64,000 nt of DNA from Variovorax sp. 679 (GCF_003952185.1 NZ_RXFS01000004.1:434001-498000), one strand, 5' to 3'; numbered from the stretch's first letter, positions 25,156-34,606 are shown. Made by a program: numbers and translations. The notes: a model not told the origin generated them from the letters alone.

Positions 25156-25415
25156 CTCTGTCTGCCTTGACGCAGCTGCTCGTTCGGCTGCTTTGCATCC
25201 TTGCAGGGGCTCTGGCGTTCAGCTTTCTCGGGACCAAGACCGTACTGATTCCCATCGGGCAGTGGTACGAAATGAACAAGGCCCAGGATTTCGACGACTT
25301 GTCGCAGGCCTATGTTCTCGCGCTTGTCGCCCAGGGGATTCTTGTCGTCATCGGCGGCTGGCTTGGCGACCGGCTGTTCCGCAGATTGCGGCGGAAGCAG
25401 CTCGACAGCCGCTAG
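25152..25415 (+). CDS. Small two-helix membrane protein, second of a tandem pair
   Basis: An 87-residue protein that probably starts at a TTG (25152) overlapping the previous stop (TTGA), with AGAGG at 25139-25143 as ribosome-binding site. Shared with its neighbour are the loop GQWYEMNKAQDFDDLSQAY, the segment GGWLGDRLFRRLRRK and the placing of two helices. No ATG exists in frame near the 5' end, so an ATG-only gene finder would miss or extend it. Function unknown; paired small membrane proteins may form a hetero-oligomer. Its 3' end overlaps the convergent kinase-like gene by 4 bp. Confidence 0.72.
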   Translation: MTLSALTQLLVRLLCILAGALAFSFLGTKTVLIPIGQWYEMNKAQDFDDLSQAYVLALVAQGILVVIGGWLGDRLFRRLRRKQLDSR

Positions 25416-26332
25416 TGCTGCACCCCGTTGGCAGCCTGCAGATGCCACCGCCCCAACAACCGCGCCACCGCCCGCACCCGCTGCGTATCCCGCCCCCAGC
25501 GCCGGCTCGCCGGCAGCTTCTGCGCCCACTTCATGCGCCTCGCCGCGTTCGCGATGCGCTCGCGCACTTCCTCGTTCACGTCTGCCAGCGCCGCGTGCCA
25601 GTGCTGCCCTGCAGCCTGCGGCGCGGCGGCCTCGAGCATCATGGCCGTCGAGTGCAGGTAGCTCAGCCAGTCGCGCGCCTGGCATTCCGCCAGCGTCATG
25701 ACCTCGGCCGGGTCGTCCTCGAAATCGATGTAGCCGATCACGCCGTCGGGGCACTGCACGAGGTTGCGGTCGAAGGCCTGGCTCAGGTGCTGGCCGCAGA
25801 CGTGCACGGCGGCAATGGCGGCGAGGCCCTCGCGCCATACGGCCAGCAGCGCGGCGGGGCCGGCGGCTGCGGCGTGGTCGAGCCGCTCCTGCAGCACCAC
25901 CGTCGCGCGGCCGCTTTCGCCCAGGTCGGAAATGAGCAGGCCGTCCGGCTGCTGCGCCAGCACCACCGGCACGCGCAGGCCGGCGGCCGCGAGCTGCTTG
26001 AGGCGCCGCGCCTCCGTGGCGATGGCGGCCTCGCCGCCCGGGTTGGGCACGGGCTTGATGATGTCCAGCCGCGCCATACGCGCGACCGCCGCCATCACGC
26101 GGTAGCCCCACTTGCCGTGCCGGGGGCCGGCCTTCTTGAGCCACACGCGTTCGCTGCCGAAGCGGTGGCTGGCCACGTTCTTCTGCTGCTGGGGCAGGGT
26201 GGCGCGCAGGAATTCCGCGTAGTCGCCGGGCGCCGGCGGGTTGGGGGAAAGCGCGTCCAGGGGCGCGGGCGCCGAAGCTGCGCCTTTGCGCGTTTGCAGG
26301 CGCCGGCTGGCGCCTCTACTCAGTGGGTTCAT
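25412..26332 (-). CDS. Kinase-like protein (BUD32/RIO-type fold), catalytic loop degenerate
   Basis: A 306-residue protein with kinase-like features: FGSERVWLKKAG (possible ATP-contact Lys), the hydrophobic hinge GLLISDLGESG, and a DFG-like IDFEDDPAE in GVIGYIDFEDD. The expected HGD catalytic loop is replaced by QHLSQAFDRNLV, so activity is doubtful. Residues 1-45 are Pro/Ala-rich. The start at 26332 overlaps the stop of the GltB-domain gene by 4 bp, so the two are coupled. Phosphotransferase against lipid or LPS is another reading of this fold. Confidence 0.72.
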   Translation of the reverse strand: MNPLSRGASRRLQTRKGAASAPAPLDALSPNPPAPGDYAEFLRATLPQQQKNVASHRFGSERVWLKKAGPRHGKWGYRVMAAVARMARLDIIKPVPNPGGEAAIATEARRLKQLAAAGLRVPVVLAQQPDGLLISDLGESGRATVVLQERLDHAAAAGPAALLAVWREGLAAIAAVHVCGQHLSQAFDRNLVQCPDGVIGYIDFEDDPAEVMTLAECQARDWLSYLHSTAMMLEAAAPQAAGQHWHAALADVNEEVRERIANAARRMKWAQKLPASRRWGRDTQRVRAVARLLGRWHLQAANGVQH

Positions 26333-28026
26333 GCGGCCAATGCAAAGCCCGACACAAGCCCCTGCGGGCCCTGCGTCACGGGCTGGAAACTCTCTGCACT
26401 GGCCAGCGGCCAGTAGGTACGGAAGACATTGTGCTGCTCGTCGAGCGGGCCGAGCAGGGCGCCCGGCTGCACCTGCATCACCAGGTTGCTCAACAGGCGC
26501 ACCTCGGTGTCGGAAATGCGGCGCACGATGTGGTGCGCGGTGATCTGCTGCGGATGGTCGAGCCCGGCGGCCTGCACCAGCTCCTGCAGCGCGTGCAGCG
26601 TGCTGTGGTGGAAGTTGTGCACGCGCTCGGCCTTGGTCGGCACCACCAGCGCCTTCTGGCGCAGCGGGTCCTGCGTGGTCACGCCGGTGGGGCAGTGGCC
26701 GGTGTGGCAGCTCTGCGCCTGGATGCAGCCCAGGGCCATCATGAAGCCGCGCGCGGCGTTGCACCAGTCGGCGCCCAGCGCCATCATGCGCGCCACGTCG
26801 AAGGCGGTGATCACCTTGGCCGCGCAGCCGATCTTGATGCGGTGGCGCAGGTTCACGCCGATCAGCGTGTTGTGCACCAGCAGCAGGCCTTCCTGCAACG
26901 GCGCACCCACATGGTCGCTGAACTCGACCGGCGCCGCGCCGGTGCCGCCCTCGGCGCCGTCGACCACGATGAAGTCGGGCGTGATGCCGGTGGCCTGCAT
27001 CGCCTTGACGATGCCGAACCATTCCCACGGATGGCCCAGGCAGAACTTGAAGCCGGTCGGCTTGCCGCCCGACAGCTCGCGCAGCCTGGCGACGAAATGC
27101 ATCATCTCGGTCGGCGTGGAGAAGGCGCTGTGCGAGGCGGGCGAGATGCAATCGACACCCACCGGCACGCCGCGCGCGGCCGCGATCTCGGGCGTGACCT
27201 TGGGGGCCGGCAGCACGCCGCCGTGGCCGGGCTTGGCGCCCTGGCTCAGCTTGATCTCGATCATCTTCACCTGCGGGTCGCGCGCGTTGGCGGTGAAGCG
27301 TTCTTCGCTGAAGCTGCCGTCCTCGTTGCGGCAGCCGAAGTAGCCGGAGCCGATTTCCCAGATCAGGTCGCCGCCGTGCACGCGGTGGTGCTGCGAGATC
27401 GAGCCCTCGCCGGTGTCGTGCGCGAAGCCGCCCATCTTGGCGCCCTTGTTGAGCGCGAGGATGGCATTGGCCGACAGCGCGCCGAAGCTCATGGCCGAGA
27501 TGTTGAACACGCTGGCGCTGTACGGCTGCGTGCAGACCTGGGCGGGGTTGGCGCCCGCCGGCTGCGGCGTGCCGCCGATCACGATGCGGAAATCGTGGTC
27601 GGCGAGCTTGGTCGGCCGCATCGAGTGGTTGATCCACTCGTAGCCCGCGATGGTCACGTTCATCTGCGTGCCGAAGGGGCGGTTGTCGGGGTCGCCCTTG
27701 GCGCGCTGGTACACCAGCGAGCGCTGGGCGCGCGAGAAGGGGGCGGCCTCGGAGTCGCTTTCGATGAAGTACTGCCGCATTTCGGGGCGGATGAACTCCA
27801 GCAAAAAGCGCAGGTGGCCGATCACCGGGTAGTTGCGCAGGATGGCGTGGCGGGCCTGCCGCAGGTCGTGCACGCCGGTACCTGTGAGTACCGCAAAAAC
27901 GGCCACGCCGATCCAGGCCAGCCACAGGTGGGGCGAAACCAGCACGAAGGCCAGGCATGCCACCAAGCCGACCACGCACAGGGCGAAAGCGCTGTAGCGC
28001 GTCGGAAACGGAATAATCGTGGGCAT
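26329..28026 (-). CDS. FMN-binding glutamate synthase-family membrane protein
   Basis: A 565-residue protein: two N-terminal membrane helices (about 10-50), then a GltB-type TIM barrel with FMN-binding character ([66 protein letters not shown]). The cysteine cluster [15 protein letters not shown] matches the 3Fe-4S cluster motif of glutamate synthase. It lacks the amidotransferase and GXGXG domains of GltB, so it is not a full glutamate synthase. The ATG at 28026 is chosen; an upstream ATG at 28059 is possible. Downstream coupling is with the kinase-like protein. Confidence 0.88.
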   Translation of the reverse strand: MPTIIPFPTRYSAFALCVVGLVACLAFVLVSPHLWLAWIGVAVFAVLTGTGVHDLRQARHAILRNYPVIGHLRFLLEFIRPEMRQYFIESDSEAAPFSRAQRSLVYQRAKGDPDNRPFGTQMNVTIAGYEWINHSMRPTKLADHDFRIVIGGTPQPAGANPAQVCTQPYSASVFNISAMSFGALSANAILALNKGAKMGGFAHDTGEGSISQHHRVHGGDLIWEIGSGYFGCRNEDGSFSEERFTANARDPQVKMIEIKLSQGAKPGHGGVLPAPKVTPEIAAARGVPVGVDCISPASHSAFSTPTEMMHFVARLRELSGGKPTGFKFCLGHPWEWFGIVKAMQATGITPDFIVVDGAEGGTGAAPVEFSDHVGAPLQEGLLLVHNTLIGVNLRHRIKIGCAAKVITAFDVARMMALGADWCNAARGFMMALGCIQAQSCHTGHCPTGVTTQDPLRQKALVVPTKAERVHNFHHSTLHALQELVQAAGLDHPQQITAHHIVRRISDTEVRLLSNLVMQVQPGALLGPLDEQHNVFRTYWPLASAESFQPVTQGPQGLVSGFALAA

Positions 28027-28081
28027 AGAAATAGTCTCGACCGTGGCCTGCTGCATCATAGAGGGCTGCCTCGAACTTGCC

Positions 28082-28873
<792 letters not shown>

Positions 28874-28877
28874 CTGG

Positions 28878-28973
28878 GCTCACCCCCAGGCTTCGCGCAC
28901 TTCGTGTCGCTTCGCCAACCCCCTTGCAGGGGGCAATACCTGCGGCCCGGCAAAGCCGGTTCCGCGGTATTCC
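28878..28973 (-). repeat. Dispersed three-hairpin intergenic element, copy C
   Basis: Reverse copy starting 4 bp after the SEC-C gene stop and ending 4 bp before the MFS start. The outer arm of hairpin 1 reads AATACC/GGTATT instead of AACACC/GGTGTT: both strands of one pair changed together. GCGG/CCGC and CCGGC/GCCGG are kept. Hairpin 2 is CCCCC-TTGCA-GGGGG as in copy B. The MFS frame is open through the repeat, so a longer start there is an artefact. Confidence 0.9.
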
Positions 28974-28977
28974 TGAA

Positions 28978-30222
28978 ATGAGCTCAGTCCTGGCGCAGCG
29001 CTCCGCCGCAGAACCCCTGACGCCCCGCGCGGCATGGGTGATGGTCCTGGCGCTGTGCGCCGGGGTCGCGCTGAGCCAGGCGTTCCGTACGGTGGGCGCC
29101 ATCATGGCGAGCCCGCTGCAGGCCGATTTCCATCTTTCCGCACAGGCCCTCGGGATCTTCTCGGGGGCTTTTCATTTCGCGTTCGGCGCGATGCAGCTGT
29201 TCATGGGCATCGGCATCGACCTGCACGGCGTGCGCCGCACGGTGCTGGTGGCCTTTCCGGTCGCCATCGCGGGTGCGCTGCTGTCGGCGGTGTCGTCCAG
29301 CTACCTGGTGCTGGTGGCCGGGCAGGCGCTGATCGGCGTCGGCTGCGCGCCGGCCTTCCTGGTATGCACGGTGTTCATCGCGCGGCACTTTCCGGCGGCG
29401 AGCTTCGCCACCGTGTCGGGCATGGTGCTGGCTGTCGGCGGCATCGGCATGCTGGCCACCGGCACGCCGCTGGCGTGGCTGGTGCAGGCGTATTCCTGGC
29501 GCGCGGGCTTCCTGGTGCTGGCCGTGGCCGCGGCGCTGGCGTGGCTGGCGATCTGGTACTGGGTGCACGAGCCGGCTTCGGCCGTGCCGGGCAAGCGGGA
29601 GTCAATTCCCGAGGCGATCCGCCAGTTCGGCGCGCTGTTCGCCATGCCGCACACGCTGGGCATCATGGTGCTGGGCGCGGTCACGTACGCGGCCTTCATC
29701 TCGCTGCGCGGCCTGTGGCTGGGCCCGCTGATGATGGAGCGCCACGGCTACTCGCTGGTGCAGAGCGGCAATGTCGCGCTGGCGGTGTCGGTGATCTCGC
29801 TGTTCGGCGCGCCCCTGTTCGGCCGGCTCGACCGCGACGGCACCGCGCGCCGCCGATGGATCGTGATCTGCGGCCTGGGCTATGCGGGGCTCTTCGCGCT
29901 CATCGCGGTGCTGCACTCGGCCTGGCTCGACATCGCCGGCATGGTGCTGATCGGCGTGCTCTCCGGCTTCATTGTCTGGCAGTACGCCGACGTGCGCGGT
30001 GCCTACCCGGCCACGCTCACCGGCCGCGCGATGGCCGTGTTCACGATGGCGATGTTCCTCGGCGTGGCGCTCATGCAGTGGGGCACCGGCGTGGCCGCTT
30101 CGGTGGCGGCGGCGCATGGAGGCGATCCGCTGACTGCTGTGCTGGCGACCATCGCCGTGCTGCTGGTGATCGGCATCGCGGCCTTCGCGTGGTTGCCCGC
30201 GCCGAAGAGTTCCTCGGCCTGA
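28978..30222 (+). CDS. Major facilitator superfamily transporter
   Basis: A 414-residue inner-membrane protein with about 12 helices and the MFS loop GIGIDLHGVRRT between helices 2 and 3 (family A-motif). The RTVGAIMASPLQADFHLSAQ and GIFSGAFHFAFGAMQLFMG segments fit the proton-linked sugar/organic acid clade. The ATG at 28978 directly follows repeat copy C; the open frame continues upstream through the repeat, but those codons do not look like protein. The stop is 4 bp before copy D. The substrate is unknown. Confidence 0.9.
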   Translation: MSSVLAQRSAAEPLTPRAAWVMVLALCAGVALSQAFRTVGAIMASPLQADFHLSAQALGIFSGAFHFAFGAMQLFMGIGIDLHGVRRTVLVAFPVAIAGALLSAVSSSYLVLVAGQALIGVGCAPAFLVCTVFIARHFPAASFATVSGMVLAVGGIGMLATGTPLAWLVQAYSWRAGFLVLAVAAALAWLAIWYWVHEPASAVPGKRESIPEAIRQFGALFAMPHTLGIMVLGAVTYAAFISLRGLWLGPLMMERHGYSLVQSGNVALAVSVISLFGAPLFGRLDRDGTARRRWIVICGLGYAGLFALIAVLHSAWLDIAGMVLIGVLSGFIVWQYADVRGAYPATLTGRAMAVFTMAMFLGVALMQWGTGVAASVAAAHGGDPLTAVLATIAVLLVIGIAAFAWLPAPKSSSA

Positions 30223-30226
30223 TCAA

Positions 30227-30321
30227 GGAACACCGCGGAACCGGCTTTGCCGGGCCGCAGGTGTTGCCCCCGGTAGGGGGTTGGCGCAGCGACACGAAGT
30301 GCGCGCAGCCTGGGGGCGAGC
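30227..30321 (+). repeat. Dispersed three-hairpin intergenic element, copy D
   Basis: Forward copy between the convergent MFS and GNAT genes. It has AACACC/GGTGTT, GCGG/CCGC (copy A has GAGG/CCTC) and CCGGC/GCCGG. Hairpin 2 is CCCCC-GGTA-GGGGG. It begins 4 bp after the MFS stop and ends 5 bp before the GNAT stop, so it fills the whole gap. Confidence 0.9.
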
Positions 30322-30326
30322 CTTGT

Positions 30327-30650
30327 TCAGATCTTGAAGGCGCGTTGAATGTCCGGCCGAACCAGGTCGACGTACTCGCGGTGTTTGCGGATATATCCGG
30401 CGATGAACTGGCACACCGGAATCACATGCAGTCCCCTGGCGCGCGCCTCGCCGAGCACATGCTTCGCGATGCCCGAGCCCACGCCCTTGCCCTCGAATTC
30501 GGGCAGCACCTCGGTGTGCGTGAACATGATCGCGTCGGTCAGCATGTTGTATTCGGCGTAGCCGGCGAGCTTGCCGTCGAGCGTGGCCTCGTAGCGGTGC
30601 TGCGCTTCGTTGTTCGAAAAGGCGAGGGCGGTGTCGTTGGTGTTGCTCAT
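30327..30650 (-). CDS. GNAT-like small N-acetyltransferase (YjdJ type)
   Basis: A 107-residue protein with the compact GCN5-like fold that lacks some standard N-terminal elements. Recognisable parts are HRYEATLDGKLAGYAEYNM, HTEVLPEFEGKGVGSGI (acetyl-CoA pyrophosphate loop Q/G-x-G-x-G equivalent) and AKHVLGEARARGLHVIPVCQF. This is the COG2388/YjdJ group; its acceptor is unknown. Its start overlaps the NTF2-like gene stop by 4 bp (ATGA). Confidence 0.88.
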   Translation of the reverse strand: MSNTNDTALAFSNNEAQHRYEATLDGKLAGYAEYNMLTDAIMFTHTEVLPEFEGKGVGSGIAKHVLGEARARGLHVIPVCQFIAGYIRKHREYVDLVRPDIQRAFKI

Positions 30651-31144
30651 GGTTGGCGTGCGAGAAAGGTTGCGAGGTTGGCTGCGGCGGTGGCGCGCAC
30701 CTTGTTGCGCAGCATGGGGCTCCAGCCGAGCAGCAGGCCCGGCGTGCCGAGCGCCTGGCGCGACCAGGTCCAGAAAGGAAAGCTGTCGCGATGCGTGGCG
30801 ATCAGCCCATCGGGCGTGAAGGTGAAGCGCGCGTCGATGCTGTTGTCGACGATGCGGCCGGTGGCGCTGAAGCGGTAGTGCGCGTCCCAGTGGGCGCTGC
30901 CGGTGCCGTCGTCGCCGGCCTTTACGTCGCGCCATGTCAGGCGCCACACATCGGCGCCCTTGGCCCTCGTGCCACCGGCCAGCATGCGCCACATGCCGCC
31001 CACTTCGCGCCGTCCGCGCAGCGAGAAGGCCTCGTCGTCGAACACGGCGTCGGGCGCGTAGCAGGCTTCCATGGTGGGGGCGTCGAGCTTGGCGAAGGCG
31101 CTGTAGAAGCGTTCGATGGTCTGGGCGTTGGTGGCTGCTGTCAT
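30647..31144 (-). CDS. Nuclear transport factor 2 (SnoaL)-like protein
   Basis: A 165-residue cystatin/NTF2-fold protein. FYSAFAKLDAPTMEACYAPDAVFDDEAFSLRG is the usual N-terminal pattern of SnoaL-like proteins, followed by WRLTWRDVKAGDDGTGSAHW and HYRFSATGRIVDNSI, and a Trp-rich FPFWTWSRQALG. The ATG at 31144 gives the family length; open frame extends 72 bases upstream. It may be an enzyme or ligand-binding domain; catalytic residues are not assigned. Co-transcribed with the GNAT gene. Confidence 0.85.
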   Translation of the reverse strand: MTAATNAQTIERFYSAFAKLDAPTMEACYAPDAVFDDEAFSLRGRREVGGMWRMLAGGTRAKGADVWRLTWRDVKAGDDGTGSAHWDAHYRFSATGRIVDNSIDARFTFTPDGLIATHRDSFPFWTWSRQALGTPGLLLGWSPMLRNKVRATAAANLATFLARQP

Positions 31145-31178
31145 GAGGCCTCTTGGGGTGGGTCGGAGCGGCGTGGCG

Positions 31179-32075
31179 TCAGATCGACGCCGGGATGTTG
31201 CGCGCGAGGAAATCATAGACCGCGCGGATGCGCCGGTCGGTGCGGATCTCGCGGTGCACCGCGAGCCACACCGGCAGCGACTTGATCTTCAGCTGCGGCA
31301 GCACGCGCACCACCGAGCCGTCGGTGCGCGCGAGCGACTCGCTGACGAAGCCGATGCCCATGCCCTGGCGCAGTGCTTCCCAATAGGCGCCCATGTCGTC
31401 GGTGCGAAAGCAGAAGTGCTCGCGCTGCAGTGGCGTGCCCAGTTGCGCCGACATGCGGATGATGGTGTCGATGCTGTCGTAGCCCAGCACGTCGTGCCGG
31501 TACAGGTCGGTCGCCTGCCGCGGCGTGCCCCGGCGGCGCAGGTAGTCGGTGTGGGCGAAGGCGCCGAGCGCGAAGCTGCCGATGCGGCGCGCCACCACCG
31601 TGGCCGTGGTGGGCTGCGTCATGCGGATGGCGATGTCGGCCTCGCGCTGCAGCAGGTTGCTGATCTCGCTGGTCGACACCAGGTCGACCTGGATTTCCGG
31701 CAGCTCCTGCCGCATCCGCACCAGCAGGCCCGGCAGCATCTGGCGCGCCGTGGCCTGGCTCGCCGAGATGCGCACCGAGCCCGCCGTGGCGGTGTTGGCG
31801 CCCGACACGCTGCGCGACAGCGCGAGCGCGCCGCTTTCCATGGCACGCGCCGAGTCCGCGAGGCGTGTGGCCATGGCCGTCGGCCGCAGGCCCCGGCCGG
31901 TGCGCTCGAAGAGCAGCACGCCCAGCTGCGACTCCAGCTCCGCGATGTGGCGGCCCAGCGTCGGCTGGCTGGTACCCGTGGCGCGCGCGGCCGCGAGCAG
32001 GCTGCCGTGGTCGAGCGCGGCAAGAAAGGCGCGCACCAGCCGCCAGTCGAAGCCGAGTTCGTTGTCGGTTCTCAT
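31179..32075 (-). CDS. LysR-family transcriptional regulator
   Basis: A 298-residue LysR regulator: helix-turn-helix (residues 8-66, WRLVRAFLAALDHGS then ARATGTSQPTLGRHIAELE) and a substrate domain (about 95-295) starting GSVRISASQATARQMLP. Its start is divergent from a nitroreductase-like gene 78 bp away, and a palindrome ATTCA-N4-TGAAT lies 5 bp from its ATG, so autoregulation and control of the nitroreductase are likely. The C-terminal LPVWLAVHREIRTDRRIR is typical. Confidence 0.92.
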   Translation of the reverse strand: MRTDNELGFDWRLVRAFLAALDHGSLLAAARATGTSQPTLGRHIAELESQLGVLLFERTGRGLRPTAMATRLADSARAMESGALALSRSVSGANTATAGSVRISASQATARQMLPGLLVRMRQELPEIQVDLVSTSEISNLLQREADIAIRMTQPTTATVVARRIGSFALGAFAHTDYLRRRGTPRQATDLYRHDVLGYDSIDTIIRMSAQLGTPLQREHFCFRTDDMGAYWEALRQGMGIGFVSESLARTDGSVVRVLPQLKIKSLPVWLAVHREIRTDRRIRAVYDFLARNIPASI

Positions 32076-32080
32076 CGGGT

Positions 32081-32094
32081 ATTCAGTTTTGAAT
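32081..32094. promoter_or_regulatory. Candidate LysR-type operator
   Basis: ATTCAGTTTTGAAT has perfect 5-bp arms around a 4-bp centre. It lies between the divergent LysR (start 32075) and nitroreductase-like (start 32154) genes. Assignment to this LysR protein is by position. Confidence 0.5.
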
Positions 32095-32117
32095 AGCTGT
32101 TATGAAAGCTTAAGCCA

Positions 32118-32146
32118 TTGTTAACCGCAGGTGCGCTTTCGATAAT
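32118..32146 (+). promoter_or_regulatory. Promoter for the nitroreductase-like gene
   Basis: TTGTTA (32118-32123), exactly 17 bp, then GATAAT (32141-32146). A start site 7 bases on would fall at 32153, one base before the ATG; there is no ribosome-binding site, so the mRNA is probably leaderless. Confidence 0.6.
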
Positions 32147-32153
32147 CCGCCCG

Positions 32154-33338
32154 ATGGATGAACGTAGAAACTTTGTCCGGCTGCTGGGAGGCGGCGTTGT
32201 CATTGCGGCGGGTGCGGCCGCGCTGGCGACCTGGTGGCTGAACTCCGAGGTGCCGGCGGCCGCGCTGGAGATATGGAACGGCCCCGGCGACGAGCCCGAC
32301 GTGCGCAAGCGCGCCGTCGCGTACGCCGTCACCGCCCCCACCGCGTACAACCGCCAGCCCTGGCTGGTCGACCTGCGCGAGCCCGACGCCATCGTTGTCT
32401 ATTGCGATCGCGAACGCGTGCAGCCCGAGACCGATCCGTACGGTCGCCAGATCATCATCGGCCACGGTGCCTTCATAGAGCTGCTGGTGATGGCACTCGC
32501 CCAGCAGGGCGTGCAGGCCGGCGTGCAGCTTTGGCCGCAGGGCGAGCTGACCGGCGAGCCGAGGCACTGGCCGCACGTCCCGGTGGCGCGTCTGCGGCTG
32601 GCTGGCGGCGGCGTGCCCGATCCGCTGTTCGCGCAGGTACTGCGGCGGCGCACGCCCAAGCAGCGCTTCGATCTCTCGCGGCCGGTGTCGGCCGACATCC
32701 TGCAGGGCCTGACCGCCATCGCACCCGCGGGCGGCACGGTGAGTTCGGCCGGCACGGTGGACATGGCGCGCGTGCTGCCCCTGCGCAAGCTCTGCGCGGC
32801 AGCCGCGCGAGTGGAACTCGCCACGCCCGGCACCGCGATGGAAAACCTGCAACTGCTGCGCGTCGGCCCGCAGGAAATCCTCGAGCACCGCGACGGTTTC
32901 TCGCTCAACGATCCGGCGCTGCGCGTCGCCGTTGCGCTGGGGCAGTTCGACCGCGGCGCGCCCGCGGCCGAGGACAGTCTCTCGTTCCGCCGCACCCTGC
33001 AGCTGTTCGAGGACCAGGCCAACACCGCGATGGGCTTCGTCTGGCTCAGCACGCGCGGTAACAGCCGCACCGAGCAGATCGCGGCGGGCCGCGCCTACGT
33101 GCGCCAGCAGCTGCGCGCCACCGACCTGGGCCTGGGCATGCACCCGATGAGCCAGCCGCTGGAGGAGTTCGCGGAAATGGCGCCGCACCACGCCGCCGCG
33201 CACGACATGCTGCTGGGCACCGCGCCGCCGCGCGACAAGCGCAGCCCGACGCTGCAGATGATGTGCCGCCTCGGCTACCCGATGGCGCCGGTACCGGCCG
33301 CGCCGCGCCGTCCGCTCGCCGATTTCATGACGGTCTGA
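32154..33338 (+). CDS. Nitroreductase-like (Acg family) FMN protein with N-terminal anchor
   Basis: A 394-residue protein. Residues 1-28 hold RRNF and a hydrophobic segment (GGGVVIAAGAAALATWWL), suggesting a Tat signal or membrane anchor. The rest has two half-repeats of a nitroreductase fold: AVTAPTAYNRQPWLVDLR in the first half, and NTAMGFVWLSTRGNSRTEQIAAGRAYVRQ plus LGLGMHPMSQPLEEFAEM in the second. Mycobacterial Acg proteins share this two-lobed layout. Enzyme activity is uncertain. Divergent from the LysR gene; likely its target. Confidence 0.82.
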   Translation: MDERRNFVRLLGGGVVIAAGAAALATWWLNSEVPAAALEIWNGPGDEPDVRKRAVAYAVTAPTAYNRQPWLVDLREPDAIVVYCDRERVQPETDPYGRQIIIGHGAFIELLVMALAQQGVQAGVQLWPQGELTGEPRHWPHVPVARLRLAGGGVPDPLFAQVLRRRTPKQRFDLSRPVSADILQGLTAIAPAGGTVSSAGTVDMARVLPLRKLCAAAARVELATPGTAMENLQLLRVGPQEILEHRDGFSLNDPALRVAVALGQFDRGAPAAEDSLSFRRTLQLFEDQANTAMGFVWLSTRGNSRTEQIAAGRAYVRQQLRATDLGLGMHPMSQPLEEFAEMAPHHAAAHDMLLGTAPPRDKRSPTLQMMCRLGYPMAPVPAAPRRPLADFMTV

Positions 33339-33361
33339 GCGCCGGAGCGTTCCGGCCGCTC
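33337..33361. terminator. Hairpin shared by two converging stop codons
   Basis: GAGCG-CCGGA and TCCGG-(C)-CGCTC pair around a GCGT loop with one bulged C. It overlaps the stops of the nitroreductase-like gene and of cinA, and has no T-tract, so termination strength is uncertain. Confidence 0.55.
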
Positions 33362-33884
33362 AGCGCGCGAGCAGCAGTTCGACCAAGGTCTGCAGCGCGT
33401 GGTGAACAGTGGCCGCGCGCACCGTGGCGCGGTCGCCGTCGAAGCGGCGGCGCTCGGTGCGCACGTCGCCATCGACCGACCAGCCGAACCACACGGTGCC
33501 CACCGGCTTGTCGGGCGTGCCGCCCGTGGGGCCGGCCACGCCGGTCACGGCCAGCGCCACGCGCGAGGGCGGCGAATGCGCGATCGCACCGGTGGCCATG
33601 GCGCGCGCCACCGGCTCGCTGACGGCGCCGTGCGCGGCGATCACGCCGGCGTCCACGCCCAGCAGTTCGGTCTTGGCTTCGTTCGAATACGTGATGAAGC
33701 CGCGCTCGTACCAGACGCTCGAGCCCGAGAGATCGGTGCAGGCCGCGCCGATCAGCCCGCCCGTGCAGCTCTCTGCCGTGGCCAGCATCCAGCCTTTTTT
33801 CTGCAGCAGGCCGGCCAGGGTCACGACCAGCTCGGGCGTGCCCTGGTCCGCGAGCGGCGTGGTCGAAGAGGGGGAGGAGTCCAT
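33360..33884 (-). CDS. pncC: CinA-family NMN amidohydrolase (PncC)
   Basis: A 174-residue protein matching the C-terminal domain of CinA, which deamidates nicotinamide mononucleotide to recycle NAD. The motifs TAESCTGGLIGAACTD, SNEAKTELLGV and AVTGVAGPTGGTPDKPVGTV are all present. The ATG at 33884 is preferred because GGTGA lies just upstream; an in-frame ATG at 33896 would overlap pgpA. The N-terminal molybdopterin-like half of full CinA is absent, as in E. coli YgaD. It lies after pgpA in the same orientation. Confidence 0.92.
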   Translation of the reverse strand: MDSSPSSTTPLADQGTPELVVTLAGLLQKKGWMLATAESCTGGLIGAACTDLSGSSVWYERGFITYSNEAKTELLGVDAGVIAAHGAVSEPVARAMATGAIAHSPPSRVALAVTGVAGPTGGTPDKPVGTVWFGWSVDGDVRTERRRFDGDRATVRAATVHHALQTLVELLLAR

Positions 33885-33889
33885 CGGGT

Positions 33890-34495
33890 TCACCATGCGC
33901 GCCACAGCGCGATGACCAGCAGCGTGCAGAACGCCGCCACCAGGTCGTCGAGGATGATGCCGAAGCCCGCGCGCCACCAGCGCACCTGCGCCGCGTCGCG
34001 CTGCTTGAACAGCGCGTCGGCCCAGGCCACCGGACCGGGCTTGGCGGCATCGAAGAAGCGGAACAGCAGGAAGGCCACGGTCTGCGCGAGCAGGCCGGCC
34101 GGCGTCACCAGCCAGAGCACGATCCAGAAGGCGACCACCTCGTCCCACACCACGGAGCCGGGGTCGGCCACGTTCATGTCGCGCGCGGTCACCGTGCAGG
34201 CCCACCAGCCGACGGGCAGCGAGGCCGCGATGATCCAGCCGATGGTGGCGGGCGTGAACCACAGCTGCATCACCGAGAACGCCACCCAGGCCCACAGCGT
34301 GCCCACGGTGCCGGGCGCGAGGCGCGAGAGGCCCGAGCCGAAGCCCAGCGCGATGAAGTGCGCGGGGTGGGAGAGCAGGAAGCCCAGCGTGGGGCGGCGC
34401 ATCGAGGGTCGGGGCATGGCGCCGGAAGTCGCGGTGGACGAGGATGAAGAAGGAATGGAGGAAGCGGCTTGCATCGGGGCAGGAGTGTCGCGCAT
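33890..34495 (-). CDS. pgpA: Phosphatidylglycerophosphatase A
   Basis: A 201-residue membrane enzyme that dephosphorylates phosphatidylglycerol phosphate. The domain begins LGFLLSHPAHFIALGFGSGL and has GSVVWDEVVAFWIVLW with the acidic pair typical of PgpA, RFFDAAKPGPVAWAD, and GFGIILDDLVAAFCTLL at the end. Four membrane helices. The first 35-40 residues are Ser/Pro-rich and poorly conserved; starts at 34507, 34495, 34474 and 34417 are all possible and none has a good ribosome-binding site. The stop is 6 bp upstream of the cinA start. Confidence 0.9.
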   Translation of the reverse strand: MRDTPAPMQAASSIPSSSSSTATSGAMPRPSMRRPTLGFLLSHPAHFIALGFGSGLSRLAPGTVGTLWAWVAFSVMQLWFTPATIGWIIAASLPVGWWACTVTARDMNVADPGSVVWDEVVAFWIVLWLVTPAGLLAQTVAFLLFRFFDAAKPGPVAWADALFKQRDAAQVRWWRAGFGIILDDLVAAFCTLLVIALWRAW

Positions 34496-34542
34496 CTGCG
34501 GCGGCACCGGTTCGGCGCAGTTTTATTTATCAAAGCAATAGC

Positions 34543-34571
34543 TTGTTTAATTGGCGTGCGGCGCCTAGTAT
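34543..34571 (+). promoter_or_regulatory. Candidate promoter for the MFS gene
   Basis: TTGTTT, 17 bp, TAGTAT in an unusually A/T-rich patch between pgpA and the divergent MFS gene; a start near 34578 would leave a leader of about 28 bases. AAGC-AATA-GCTT overlaps the -35 region and could bind a regulator. Confidence 0.45.
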
Positions 34572-34606
34572 CCGGGCTCCTCCAGACCTTTCTTCCCGTC
34601 CGCGCC

